Assembly (NCBI GenBank): GCA_021234155.1
Contig: JAJEKV010000912.1
Span: forward strand, 1-64,000
Direction: 5' to 3'
Length of the DNA: 64,000 nucleotides
Source: Isoetes taiwanensis
Taxonomy: Eukaryota; Streptophyta; Lycopodiopsida; Isoetales; Isoetaceae
Made by a program: the position numbers and the translations under genes. Below the pieces are notes generated by a model. The model did not search any database. It was not told the DNA's origin and saw only the letters and a program-made list of their open reading frames with translations. Shown here in pieces: positions 12,691 through 23,005 of the stretch (its first letter is position 1; each line of letters opens with the position of its first letter).

Positions 12691-13039
12691 TATGTGTGCC
12701 GCTCTGACCTCATGCTTATAGTTTCATAGTCCAACAGTTAAGCCTTTCTGACTTGAATGCTCTGCTGTCGCCATAGCGTGAGTTGCAAAAGAGGGAAGAG
12801 CTTAGTCGCGAAAAACAAAAGGGCCATAGCCAAAGAGGGGAACCATAGCCAAAGAAGGAAGAGGTTAGTCGCGGGGAGGGGAGAGCTGTGGCGCCCCTTT
12901 CCGGCCAATGTCGAGTAATTCCATTACATGATTTAAAAATAAGCATAATTTTTCAAAGAATTTCAACCTCCGTTTATTACGCATACAGAACGGCCATTCC
13001 CCGGGTAACGTGGAAGAAGAGAGGTGCGATTAATGATCG

Positions 13040-13125
13040 AGAATCTTTGGGTAAAATCGAGAGAATGTCGGGTAAAAATCATAGAATGTCGGGTAGAATC
13101 ACCGGAATCCGCGAGAATGTGAGGT
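13040..13125. repeat. Short tandem repeat (AGAATGTCGGGTAA-like)
   Basis: Three to four imperfect copies of a 20-24 bp unit containing AGAATGTCGGGTARAATC run from 13040 to 13125. A similar AGAATGCAAGTAA unit recurs at 22125-22215. Confidence 0.65.
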
Positions 13126-13689
13126 AAGCATAAAAGAATACATGATAAAAATATTTGAGTCCTGTTTGTTCTACCGTTAACATTCTGTAAAATAAAAAGT
13201 GCCAAGTGGCACGCGTGCGTGATAAGCGAATGGGGCTTAATTGCGCCTATCTGTTTTTACGTTTTGTATATAAGAATGTCCTTTTACAAAACATTACGGC
13301 GTGGAAGCGTTAAACAAAGTTGCGTATTAAGCGGGAGCAAATCATTGAAAGCAGAGCAAAGGAATATTCCTCAAAGATTCCCTTTTTTTACAAAAAGGGG
13401 TAAAATGAGGTTAAAAAAAAAAAGATGCATGAAATTCTATTTTGACCCCGAAATGACTAATTTTTTTTTTTTGAAGGAATTGACTTTTTAAAGTGTCACT
13501 CTTCTTAGCAAAAGAATGTTCTTAAAGTATGTTTTAAGAGAGAAACTCTAATTTGAGGAGGATAAAATATTTAACAAAAAATTGAAGTAAGTGCATAATT
13601 GAAAGCTGTAGTATTCTCAAAATTTGAAGATAGAATCTTCATATTCACATCAAAATTTCTGATCTTTTCTAAGACTCGATTATGTGCAA

Positions 13690-16600
13690 AAGTGTGAGGA
13701 GTGATGAGAGAGGGATCCGGGGCGTCCTCATGTTCATTTATGCCATCGTCATCACCTTCACTTCTTTCATTTGTCCCTTTCGAGAAGTGCTTGAGTTATC
13801 TTCCTCATCACTATCAAATGACGGTGAAGCATTGTCACCACCTTCTTCATCATCTTCTTCATAATTACAAGCTTTTTAAGCAAATTGATAGTCTTAAGGC
13901 GTGAGCGATTGTGATTTCAATTTAAAATCATAGCACAATATAGTCACGTCATTAAAGGTTCGGCTCGTCCTACAACCCACCTTCTTGGACTTTCTCCCTT
14001 TTCCTTGGCTTCTCATTTCTAACTCATATCTACCTTCAAAAGCATTTTTCTCGAGCGTGTTGCAAGCCAATGAATCTGAGTTTAGTGACTAAGCCTTCCT
14101 CCTTGCATGTCAAGCACACTTTTGCTATCGTGAAGTCGACCTTTGTCATCCTCCCTCGATCGGAAGAGCAATTAGCATACCTTTGGTAATTTACGTGATA
14201 TTACCTTGGGGCTCATTCTGCGTCTTGGTAAAGAGGTACATGACTCGGTCCTCCTCGTCTTCTCGAGGTGCAAATGTAGCATTGCTTGGACCTGCTTGGT
14301 CTTTGGGGTTGATGGAAGGTGTTAGGCCATTGAAATGGTTCTTGCAACTGTCTTAGAGCTATATTTTGTACAACAATTTTTACATTAGAAAGAAATTACT
14401 CCACCACATCCAGATCTTCTTCTAAGAAGTACTTAAAACTGAGGAAATTCCATTTTCAATGGCTTTTAAGGATGACTCTGGGTACTTTTCTTCCGCTTGG
14501 ACTCCTTAGGATTTTTGAGAGGAAGTTGCTCAAAGACGTTCTATGAAGGAAGTGTCCGGAATATATTTAAGGAAGCGTAATCCCTCTAGCGGACTCCGGT
14601 CCTTAGTTGTGGTATACTTCTTCCCTCGTGAAGAAGCTTTGGCCATCCTTCAAGTAGAACTTGATATGATGTTGAAAGGTGAGATCATTCAACTTGTTCC
14701 TGACTTGTTCTCTGTTTGAGCGTTGAGAGAAAACAAACTCTCCGAAATCAGCGGTCTCTTTAAGAAGATCGACCTTTGGAGTAGGAGTGTAAGAATCTTC
14801 AATAATTTGAACTAAAGAAGGAAGGCGTAAAGCCTTCTTCCTTCTAAAGTAGCGCCTAAAAATCTTGAACATTTGGTCAATCTGATCATGAGTGTGGCCT
14901 ACAAGTAAGAAACCGAGCTTCACTTTTCTAAGATCCCTAGCTCCACTAACATGGCACAAGATGCATAAAAAGTGTTTGATTCTTGTTCTCCCTTGTAGTA
15001 TTGTCAAGTTGCGGATAAAACTCTTGGTGATAATTGCTCTTGCTCATACGGGACCTTGTTAAAATTGTAATTGTGAGGTTCGGGTCACCATGCAAGTTTG
15101 GATACGTCAAAAAAACTTTGCACCTTAGACTTCCTTTGAAGACCATAGCTCCTACAAGGTGGACCTTAACAAAACATTCCTCGGCACATCTTTAGGAATG
15201 TTCAAGAAATGTGGTAGAGTTGTTTTTGGTCCATTCCATCAATCACAAAGACATGTATTGCGTTGGACGTTCAAAGAGCTTTTTTCTATGCTTGGCAAGC
15301 TTTCTTCTCTCTCTGGCCGCTTGTTGTTCACGATGTCGGCAAGGTTACATTGCACAATACGTAGAAGAAATCAGGTCAAAGCATTTTCTCAAAAACAAGT
15401 GAGAGATTGGAGAACATGAACTTACTTTTTTCGACCCTCTGTCTTTCACGGGTTTCTCGTTGACTCTTTAATTACGCACACCTCGAGCAAGCGGACATTC
15501 TATGTTTTCTAGGAATTTTCACAAGACCTAATTCACTTTTTCCGGTGCGGTGAAGTGTGAGTAAGAGATGTCTTTGAAAGTGCAAGTCTCTTTGTACTCA
15601 TTAAAAACATCTTTTTTGGTGATGTTATCGGTTAAATGATACATGTTCTTTGTTAGGTAGCTTCTCACATGTTTCTCTAAAATATTTCTCCATCCATGAC
15701 ACAAAGACAAGGGCATGCATGGTTACAACTCTTCTTGGTCCACAATGATCATCGATTGCTGGATTTTTGTCCAGTCTTTTGTGTATTCTAGACATTCTTG
15801 TGGACCCTAAACGGTGGACAACCATAAAACATTTCTGGCAAACTTCTTGACGGTTAATGTAGTGCAAGAAGGTGTTGCGGTCTGGTCTTACATGATAAGC
15901 TAAGTAGGCATTACAGTGCCGCCAATGTCATGGGGCAGAGTTGTCTCTAATCGCCGTAATTTAGCCATGTTAAATCTGTTGATGCAACCCAATGAGCAGC
16001 ATTTAGTTCTCAAAAGTCTCCTCATTTTACATTTCATCCATAAGATTTCTTCTTCTTGCGAGGAGCAAGCCCTCAAACCAAAATCCACCTTGAATTTCTT
16101 TGAAGATTGGCTTGAGAACATGTAATCTCTTTGTTCCTCGTTGGTGTCTTCATCTTCTGATGAAACTTCTACTCTGGGGGTGACTTCCTCTGTCCTGAGT
16201 GGTGTGCTTGTAGAGGAAAACAGACCACGTGAAGTTGTTCCCGGAATAGGCGGGGGTACAGTGTTAAAGGGTGGTGATGGCCCATAAGAGGTTGTGGCAT
16301 CAGCTGTTCTTGTACCATCTTGAAAAGGAGTTCTTGCAAACATCTCCTTTAGCGGACTGAATTTGGGTCTGCAAATCCATGTGTCCAACCGTTGTTGTGT
16401 GAAGAGGAGTGCATCTTTGGAGCTTCCGTCCTCATTTGTAGTGAAGTCTGGTGAGAGAAATTGTAGTGAATCTCACGGTCTTACATGTTTTACATGTTCC
16501 TTGTATGTTTGCAATCAAAGGAGGCTTAAACTACAAAGGGGGGGTAGTTTGTTCTTGAGTTAACTTTGTTGTGCGGCTTCCAGCAAACCGGATGGAATAA

Positions 16601-16880
16601 AGGGTGGTGGCAGCCCGCCCGAACTAGTGGTGATTCTTTGAAGGAGATGCCGCAGGCTCGCCTACGTGACTTGGTGACTGGAAGGGTGGTGGAAGTCCAT
16701 ACGCGGCCGACCTGGGTGTCTTCAGGAAGCAAGAACGCATGAAGCAGCAGGTAGGAGCCTGAGAATGCCTTCTGCAAGAACCTACTGGTCCAAGCGGTTC
16801 CTCTAACTGCACGCAGCTTGAGACAACTAAAAGGTGGTGGAAGTTTGTTGACGGCGGGTTTGTCATCTTAAGAACCAAAA
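13690..16880 (-). CDS. DUF7869-family protein gene, spliced or frame-broken
   Basis: This is a plant member of the DUF7869 family. Its molecular role is unknown, but the conserved acidic blocks look like an RNase H-fold (transposase-like) core. The N-terminus (16880-16200) is proline-rich with repeated LPPPF phrases and YGPSPPFNTVPPPIPG. Then come LWMKCKMRRLLRTKCC (16030), QEVCQKCFMVVHRLGSTRM (15850), the Cys pair SACSRCALIKEST (15490), VIDGMDQNKT (15226-15246), the frame VKVHLVGAMVFKGS… then NLTITIL (15100), QLDNTTRENKN (15000) and KLGFLLVGHTHDQIDQMF (14880). This is the family's usual motif order. A GTAAGT donor follows the Cys block at about 15395. The tail (14280-13690) includes an acidic EEDDEEGGDN run. 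Several frame changes occur, so intactness is doubtful. It lies head-to-head with the methyltransferase gene. Confidence 0.8.
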
Positions 16881-16998
16881 CAAAGGTAGAGTTTAGATAA
16901 TGTTTCCATCAAGCAGAGCTTTTCTTATTCCTAATACAAGCCCCCTACTACAAGTAGAACTTCCTCGCGAACAATTAAGTTTAAAAGGCAAACTAAAA

Positions 16999-17338
16999 GC
17001 TATTCCCGAATACACTAGGAGCGTAGCAATTAAAGCCAAGTATTCCATTTCCACTTCACATAGAAAACGAGCAAGACGGAATGGACACCTTTAAAAGGAA
17101 ATTTTGGCGCCAGGTTGCGTATTCGATCGAAGGAAGCTGAAGTCGCCAAATTTGAATATAATATTCAGGAGCTGTATTAAGATACTCATAGAGAAAACAT
17201 GGAGAGGTGAGTAAGAAAGTACAAGGTACAATCATTTGTGTGTATCTGTTTCTTATTAGGAATACACTTTCGGGCTTTCGAAGTAGTGTATTCGGAATAC
17301 ACCTTCCTTTCCTCGGCGAAAGTGTATTCGAATACATT
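16999..17338. repeat. TGTATTC-GAATACA palindromes, upstream cluster
   Basis: Palindromic or near-palindromic copies lie at 17000-17015 (TATTCCCGAATACAC), 17240-17267 (TGTATCTG…GGAATACAC), 17286-17302 (GTGTATTCGGAATACAC) and 17321-17335 (AGTGTATTCGAATAC). They sit between the divergent DUF7869 and methyltransferase genes and belong to the same family as those in the methyltransferase introns. Confidence 0.75.
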
Positions 17339-17729
17339 CGTGTTCTTATGTTTTGTAAGGTTGTTTTTCCGTGATTTTGTAGTGACTTTAGGTGTTTTTC
17401 CTTTTTAAAACTTGTTTAGACCTGTTTTTTGTCAAGATTAAAGTGTTGTTTTGGCATTTTTGTCCTCTTTTGCCCTTGTTTTTTCCTTTTTCGCAAGACA
17501 TTTTGTATTACGAATAGTTTTTTGCCACTTCGCTTTCTCTTACAAGATCGTGTTTACACACAATTTGCAATGCATAAGCAAGAAGGCAAAGAAGAAACAA
17601 CACAAGAGACCAATTAAAATCCCAACTAAAACCGCACTCCACGAGAAGGGTTGAGGAGACATCTGCGCTTTGCCATCTCTAAAAACTTTCAAACTCAATG
17701 GTTTTTTACAAAGGGGTACTTGGAAAGTA

Positions 17730-19915
17730 CAAGACACTTACTTTCTTCCTACATGTTCCGGCTTCTTTGAGCCAAAAGGTACGATGAGAGGGAATTTGTT
17801 TGCATGGGCACCATCCAAATTGGTGAAGTAGGCGGGGAGTCCTACCACGTAGGGAGACTCGCTTTTCGTGACATCCCAAGGCTTTATTCATGTTGATGAA
17901 TCCTATTTTAGAGTGGTGAAAAGTAAATCCTCATCCTCTATACAAGTATGTTTCTCCACTACCAAGAAGAGGTCGCTTCCCGTGCCATCATCAACTGCGT
18001 GTTCAAAGCATAACGCATTTAAGACTTCCCCAAATGAGTCATCACAAGGGGAAGAGGATGACCAGCCCGAGCCCGAAAGCGGTTCCTCATCACAACTGCA
18101 GGAGTCCATCATGGTCCGTAAAGGCCACCGTCACCACCAAAAAAGCGGCCAAAGGGAAGCGATTCTTCGCTAAAGAGCCTAAAAAAGCGGGGCGGCTTTA
18201 ATTGGGTGAAGGATATTTCGAGGAACCTAAGAAGAAGAAGGGGAAGGGTAAAGCACCGGTGTTGCTATTAAGAAAAAAAAAAGTTGACAAGGCAGCTGAA
18301 AAGATGGAAGAGATTAACCCACACAAGTTTGTGCAAGGTGTCATTTATTACCAGTCCCACTTCAATGAAGCTTCCACTTAGAAAAATGAAGGCTGGTGAA
18401 AGGCCACTTGAGGTTCGCAAAATTTATGCCGATCATAAGGAACCGAAAGATGAGAGGAATAAGGAGCAATCCAAATGCTCATGTGGCTAATAGTTGTCCT
18501 TGTTGGACAGGGGAAGAGTGCAAAACCCCCAGGGACTATAGCAGAAAAACGCAGAGACCTACACTCACTCGTCTTGGGAGGCAATCATTTTAAGGCAAGA
18601 AGGCAACTTTATAAAGAGAAGAAGAACCCGAGGTACCTCTCGAGTCCTCTACTGCCGCATCTCATTGTGGTCTTACTGGAGTGAAAAGCCAAAATCGCTG
18701 CCAACACCCACAATCTTACGACAACGAATATAAACTAAAGATGAGCTTGGCCGACAAGATCCGGTTCATGCCGGGGAGTACGTAATATTCAAGGAAAAGT
18801 ACCGGTGTGAGGACTGAAGAAACCAGCATTTTCCCTTGGAGCTTATAAGGGCGTGTGCCATTGAATGCTGCCGAAATATGGAAGAGGCCAACAAAAAGTC
18901 TCTCATTGTACGACAACCCAGTTCGATTAGCTTTTAGAGATGGCAAAGGTAAGCACAAAATGTATTCGAATAGCAAATCAACTATTTAACGTGAATCTTC
19001 TTTGAGCATTTGGGAACTCCGGGACCGAATATTTACAATGTTCGGCGAGGGAGTTAAAAAGAGCAAAGGAAAGGACGACTAAGAAAAAAACCTCAGACGT
19101 TACCCAAAAAAATGACCATTACCGTCTGGCGGAAATGCAGAGCTTCTCCGAGTGCGGAGCTTCTCGGCAGCTTCTCCAAAAAGTTGTTGATAAGGAGTTT
19201 AGCCTAGAAGAAATGTCAAAGGAATTACACAAGTAAGTTCTCGACACAAACATTAGTTATTGCATGTTAGATTCCCAAAACATCGGCGTAGCTAGTGTAT
19301 TCGAGAATACACATGCCTTCCTTTACCGCGGGCAATGTGTATTCCGAGATACACATTGCTTGTCTCTAGAAAGGCATTATGTATTCCGGATACACATTGC
19401 CCGTGAAGGAAGGCATGTATATTAGGAATACACATTGCTCCTCGAATGTTGGCTGTGTATGTATTCTGGAATACGCATGCGTTCCTTTAGAAGAAGCAAT
19501 GTGTTTGTCCAATGTGTTTGTAGTAGAACTATTTTCTGCATATTGTTTCGAGGTAGCATCACAAGTTAACGGTTTGTATTCCGAATACAAATAGCTTGGA
19601 CTTTATTTGTTTTTCTTTTACGTTGCCTTCATTCTTTCGTTTAAACTCATTGTTTTCCTTAACGTCTGCAGCCAAAAGAGCGTCATAACATGTCAAACAT
19701 GTTTGATGGAGCGACTAAACGTCGACACACATGGAAAGGTGCAAGGAACTCTACCCAATTGCCACATCAGCGAAGCGCGTTGTCCAATATTCACCAAATT
19801 TTGAGAATTTGGGTAATTACACTTAGAATTCCTTCTCTCTTGCAAAAGCGATCTCTTGCCCAGGTTGTTGTTTTGTTTTTCTTTAGAGCAAAAGAAAAAT
19901 AAAGACCTACCAAGG
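17730..19915 (+). CDS. Upstream exon-like blocks of the methyltransferase locus
   Basis: These coding-like blocks precede the catalytic exons, and I infer they belong to the same transcript. At 17780-18180 the frame GDSLFVTSQGFIHVDESYFR leads into an acidic, serine-rich linker (EEDDQPEPESGSS). At 18120-18300 is a Lys-rich stretch (KKAAKGKRFFAKEPKKAG, EEPKKKKGKGKAP). At 18470-18590 is a Cys-containing block (ANSCPCWTGEECK). At 18740-18948 is LSLADKIRFMPGS… to SLYDNPVRLAFRDGK, ending at a GTAAGC donor. At 19100-19232 is MQSFSECGASRQLLQK then KEFSLEEMSKELH, ending at a GTAAGT donor. An acceptor (TCTGCAG, 19671) continues in frame into NQKSVITCQTCLMERLN. I recognise no named domain in this N-terminal half; the basic and acidic tracts suggest nuclear or DNA-binding linkers. 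Frame breaks occur inside several blocks. Confidence 0.45.
18949..18975 (+). other. Splice donor followed by palindrome
   Basis: The exon-like block ends with the codons for FRDGK at a GTAAGC donor (18949). The palindromic core TGTATTCGAATA lies 12 bases further on, at 18961-18972. This is the same arrangement as in the other two introns of this locus. Confidence 0.5.
19233..19671 (+). repeat. Intron carrying a cluster of TGTATTC-GAATACA palindromes
   Basis: The interval starts with GTAAGT and ends with a pyrimidine-rich TCTGCAG; joining its flanks keeps the reading frame. Within it are palindromes at 19295-19312, 19336-19354, 19378-19397, 19414-19434, 19459-19475 and 19572-19591. Each has the form (A/G)TGTATTC-n-GAATACA(C/T) with 0-3 central bases. 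They are spaced 20-110 bp apart and separated by short related sequence (AAGGCAATGTG or GGAAGGCATGT). Confidence 0.8.
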
Positions 19916-20089
19916 GCTTTATGAATTTGGTTAGAAACAAACACGGGAAGAGAGGTCGTTAGATTGAAAAGAAGAGCTGTTGAGAGCCGAACCATCCGAC
20001 TTCGAGAGATTGCATGTTTGATCAAAACAATTTATATTCAATCATTCATGGTGATTATTGCGAACCTTGTCCGAACGGTTAAGCCAAGG

Positions 20090-20830
20090 ACTTTACTTTG
20101 GTTATTCTAGATCTTCCCTATGGGTTTAAGCTTAAAGGAGGCGGAATCTGACGACCAGCCCTTCAAATTTTCAGAGTTTAATGCTTTCATTGAAGGAATC
20201 AAGCAGATCTCAGCGGCCAAACATTGGCGTTTAGTTACCGTTCCATTCGAGCATGCGATGCGGCTTGGTGGAATCAGCTTTCAAAAAATCACTTTGGTTC
20301 TCGGTTCAGGCGGGGATATGAAAACCTTGTATGCGGTAAGTCTTATTCGAATACAATTACGTTTCTCTTTAATTCGTGAGTGTGTATTCGAATAGTATTT
20401 CTGTTCTGGTTTTGAATGCTTCACTTTAAATGCTTCACTAGGTACAAAGCGAACATCAACTACCATGGTGGAGGACCAAGGTTGCTCGTGACAAGGTAGA
20501 GTACCTTCATGTAGCTTATTGGAGTTTGATGGGAAGAGGACCATGGATCACTTTAACTTTCTGCTTTGTCAAAACTTTTCAAGCGTCCTAGAGTTTCCAG
20601 CGGTCTTCAGAAATTGCGGGACCCAAATTGCACAAGGCGGGATTGTGAATCACTACGGAAACCACAAAAAGCTCATCAACCATCTCTGGACATGTTTCTC
20701 GTCCGGAGATTGGAATGCTGATGCTTTCTCACGGTTCTCGTACTACTATCGCATGTGCACTTAAGAAGGGCGCAAATGTGTAGCCCGTGGATATTGATAA
20801 GGAGGTCGTGCATTTTGTGAAGATGAGGCC
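20090..20830 (+). CDS. Beta-class DNA N4C/N6A methyltransferase-like catalytic region, spliced
   Basis: This region appears to encode the catalytic domain of an amino-group DNA methyltransferase (N6_N4_Mtase type), transferring methyl from S-adenosylmethionine to adenine N6 or cytosine N4. Visible motifs are DLPYG (20110-20124), a form of the catalytic [D/N/S]PP[Y/F]; FSEFNAFIEGI…KHWRLVTVPFEHA; an in-frame intron (20336-20441, GTAAGT…CTAG) joining MKTLYA to VQSEHQLPWWR; DKVEYLHVAYWS; NHYGNHKKLINHLWTCFSSG; then GDWNADAFS, a one-base break, GSRTTIACALKKGANV and PVDIDKEVVHFVKMR. The last part is the SAM-binding FxGxGTT motif with its following acidic strand. Motif IV before motif I is the beta-class order. 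Frame breaks after DLPYG, near 20560 and at 20731, plus a TAG at 20781, make this copy probably inactive as read. Confidence 0.72.
20336..20441 (+). other. In-frame 106-bp intron with two palindromes
   Basis: The GTAAGT donor and TTCACTAG acceptor flank 106 bases. Removal joins ACC TTG TAT GCG to GTA CAA AGC without changing frame. The intron contains TATTCGAATA at 20344-20353 and again at 20385-20394. Confidence 0.75.
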
Positions 20831-20899
20831 GGGTGCCTTACCTACTTTACTAGATGAAAATCAAGAGTTAGGGCCAAGTCTTCATCGATTATGCTAAAC

Positions 20900-21110
20900 T
20901 AACGTCCTCGGAGATCAAAACCTCCATTCTCCAGCTCACTAGGCGATGAGGCAACCTTTGGCGAGCTTAAAGAAGTAGCTTTAGCTACCATTCAGAGGAC
21001 AAAGAGGATAAAAACTCAAGTCTCCAGCAAAGGAGGCGGATAGAGCAGGAAGGGCGAGAGATGAGAGAGCAAAAAAAAGAATGGGAGGACTATGATGTAG
21101 ATCTTTGACT
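20900..21110 (+). other. Possible C-terminal coding tail of the methyltransferase gene
   Basis: The frame GDEATFGELKEVALATIQRT followed by Lys/Arg/Glu-rich residues runs in the same direction after the SAM-binding motif. It resembles a charged C-terminal extension. Nothing fixes the true stop. Confidence 0.3.
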
Positions 21111-21546
21111 GATGCATATAAAAAGTATCATTATTTATTACAATGAATCTTCAATATTGATGTACAACAATTTATTAAAACATAATACTTTTTTCCTTTC
21201 TATTACGGTGCTTTTTTTGTAATGCTTTCGGTCTCTTCAAGTCTATGCCTAAATTTAGCTATTTTATGATTTCTATTTCATAAGTACAAAGTTTTTCGTC
21301 TAATGATGGGCCAAAATGGCATGAAAAAATGTGAACCTCCATAAATTCTCAACAACTATCAAAAAAGGCTTATTTTAGAAACATGGTATTTTTTAAAGGG
21401 AATCTTTGAAGCAGGAGTGATGCAACACTCCGTTTAATTCAATCGTGTTGTTGTTAGCGTGGTCGTGACATAGATAATGTGTAAAAAAAAGAACATTCTT
21501 AAAACGTGAAGTTTGTGTTAGGGTTTACTCCTACGACTCCCTCGCT

Positions 21547-21810
21547 ATGGCGATGGCACCCCGTTATTTGTGGGCGCTCTCGTACTCCTGCGATGGCGCC
21601 CTTCTCCTCGCCTCTGCGAATGGCTCCGATGGCACCCCATCGGCTGTATTCCGGTTTGTTAAAAACGTGGTTGGGATTTATTCCCAGGTGCTCCGCCATG
21701 GCGATGCATCCTGCTCGCGATGGCATAACAAAGCCGATTTGTGCGATGACAAGGACGATTTTATAGACAAAGCCATTTTATCTGTTCTTTCTGGGCAGGG
21801 CACAAGGTAA
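21547..21810 (+). other. Unrecognised short reading frame with CGATGGCNCC repeats
   Basis: An 87-codon open frame, MAMAPRYLWALSYSCDG…, ends directly at a GTAACT donor-like site. The DNA contains five or six copies of (G)CGATGGCNCC, so the frame may be a repeat by-product. The opposite strand is open too. I do not recognise the product. Confidence 0.2.
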
Positions 21811-21824
21811 CTCTTCCTGAAGCT

Positions 21825-22015
21825 TTTTTGCTTTCTTTTGTTGCTTTCTTTTTTTCGAAGCCTTTCTTTTCTTTCTTTCTTTTACTCAGGCTTTTCTTTT
21901 CTTTTCTTTTCAAAGCTTTTTTTGAAGCTTCGAGCTTTTATTTTCTAGAAGCTTTTGAAGACTTCTTTCCTTCTGAAGCTTTCTTTTAAGGAATCGTAGG
22001 TGCTCCAAGCTTTTT
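21825..22015. repeat. Polypyrimidine, GAAGCTTTT-rich low-complexity tract
   Basis: About 190 bp of CTTTTCTTTTCTTTC-type sequence is interspersed with AAGCTTTT and TCGAAGC words. It is simple-sequence DNA without a gene. Confidence 0.8.
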
Positions 22016-22114
22016 AAGGAATGCTAGTCGAGCTTTGGATAGGGGTTCAATTCCTGGGGATAAATGTTCAATGTTCCGCATAACTAAAAGAAGAAGCGGA
22101 ATGAGTCCAAAATG

Positions 22115-22220
22115 CGGTAGAAATCTTAGAATGCAAGTAAGCAAAACCGAGAATGCAAGTAAACTTCAGAATACAGGTAAGAAATTCTAGTATGTCGAGT
22201 TAAAACTTAGAATGCAAACA
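22115..22220. repeat. Short tandem repeat (AGAATGCAAGTAA-like)
   Basis: Four imperfect copies of a roughly 22-bp unit with AGAATGCAAGTAA occur here, related in wording to the unit at 13040-13125. Confidence 0.6.
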
Positions 22221-22853
22221 AAGAGGACATTTCGGAAAAGAAAACATGATACGTGGTGGCAGCTCATTGGCGGATTGGCCAGGAAGAACCCTAACTAAAC
22301 TTTATGTAATAGGGATAATGTTCGGCCACAGCCCATTATGTAAAGGTTTAGGTAAGCCCTCGACTAAATATATTCTCTTATATAGGCCTGGAATTTAAAT
22401 TTTGCATTCATCGTCTGTTCGTTATTTATACTTACAAGAAATTTATTGTTAGAAATAGGCCGCCGCGAATATTTCTTTTGTTCGAATTGTTTTCTAGTTT
22501 GAACGGTGATTTACAGCTTGATCGCGAAAAGATGCCTAGTTTGACAATGTTGTGGTATTTGGGATCCTTAGATTATATTTGGGTTATGCATTCTATGCGG
22601 GAATGGTAGACTATGGATTTTATATTTTCCCTAGCTAAGCGGTATTTTTAGTAGTCGCCTAAGACCCGAAAGCGAAGCCATGGACATGATAGCAAAGAGA
22701 ATTGAAGCATTGAAGTACCATGCTAGCAAGGGACAATAAGAGCCTACAATGGGTATCATCAGGTAAGTTTGTTTACAAAAAAAAAATGGTGAGAACCATA
22801 TTTTTAAATTGGTTAAGAAAAGCAAGGGTTTGAAGCACCAAAGACATTAAAAA

Positions 22854-22977
22854 AAGGAGATATTGTTGTTCTCTACCCTTGAAAACTATTACAACAAATC
22901 CAAGAAAACCAGGAAAAAGGAGATATTGTTCTTCTGTATCCTTGAAAACTATTACAACAAATCCAAGAGAGCCAGGC
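22854..22977. repeat. Tandem duplication, about 61-bp unit
   Basis: Two adjacent units each contain GGAGATATTGTTSTTCT then CTTGAAAACTATTACAAC and AAATCCAAGARARCCAGG. The reverse-strand peptide repeat LGFVVIVFK comes from this duplication. Confidence 0.85.
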
Positions 22978-23005
22978 TGATCAGCCAACAGAACAGTCTG
23001 GGACT

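Noticed and set aside
19295-19591. CRISPR-like array of TGTATTC-GAATACA units
   Set aside because: Spacing varies from 20 to over 100 bp, units are only about 18 bp, and the spacers themselves are partly similar.
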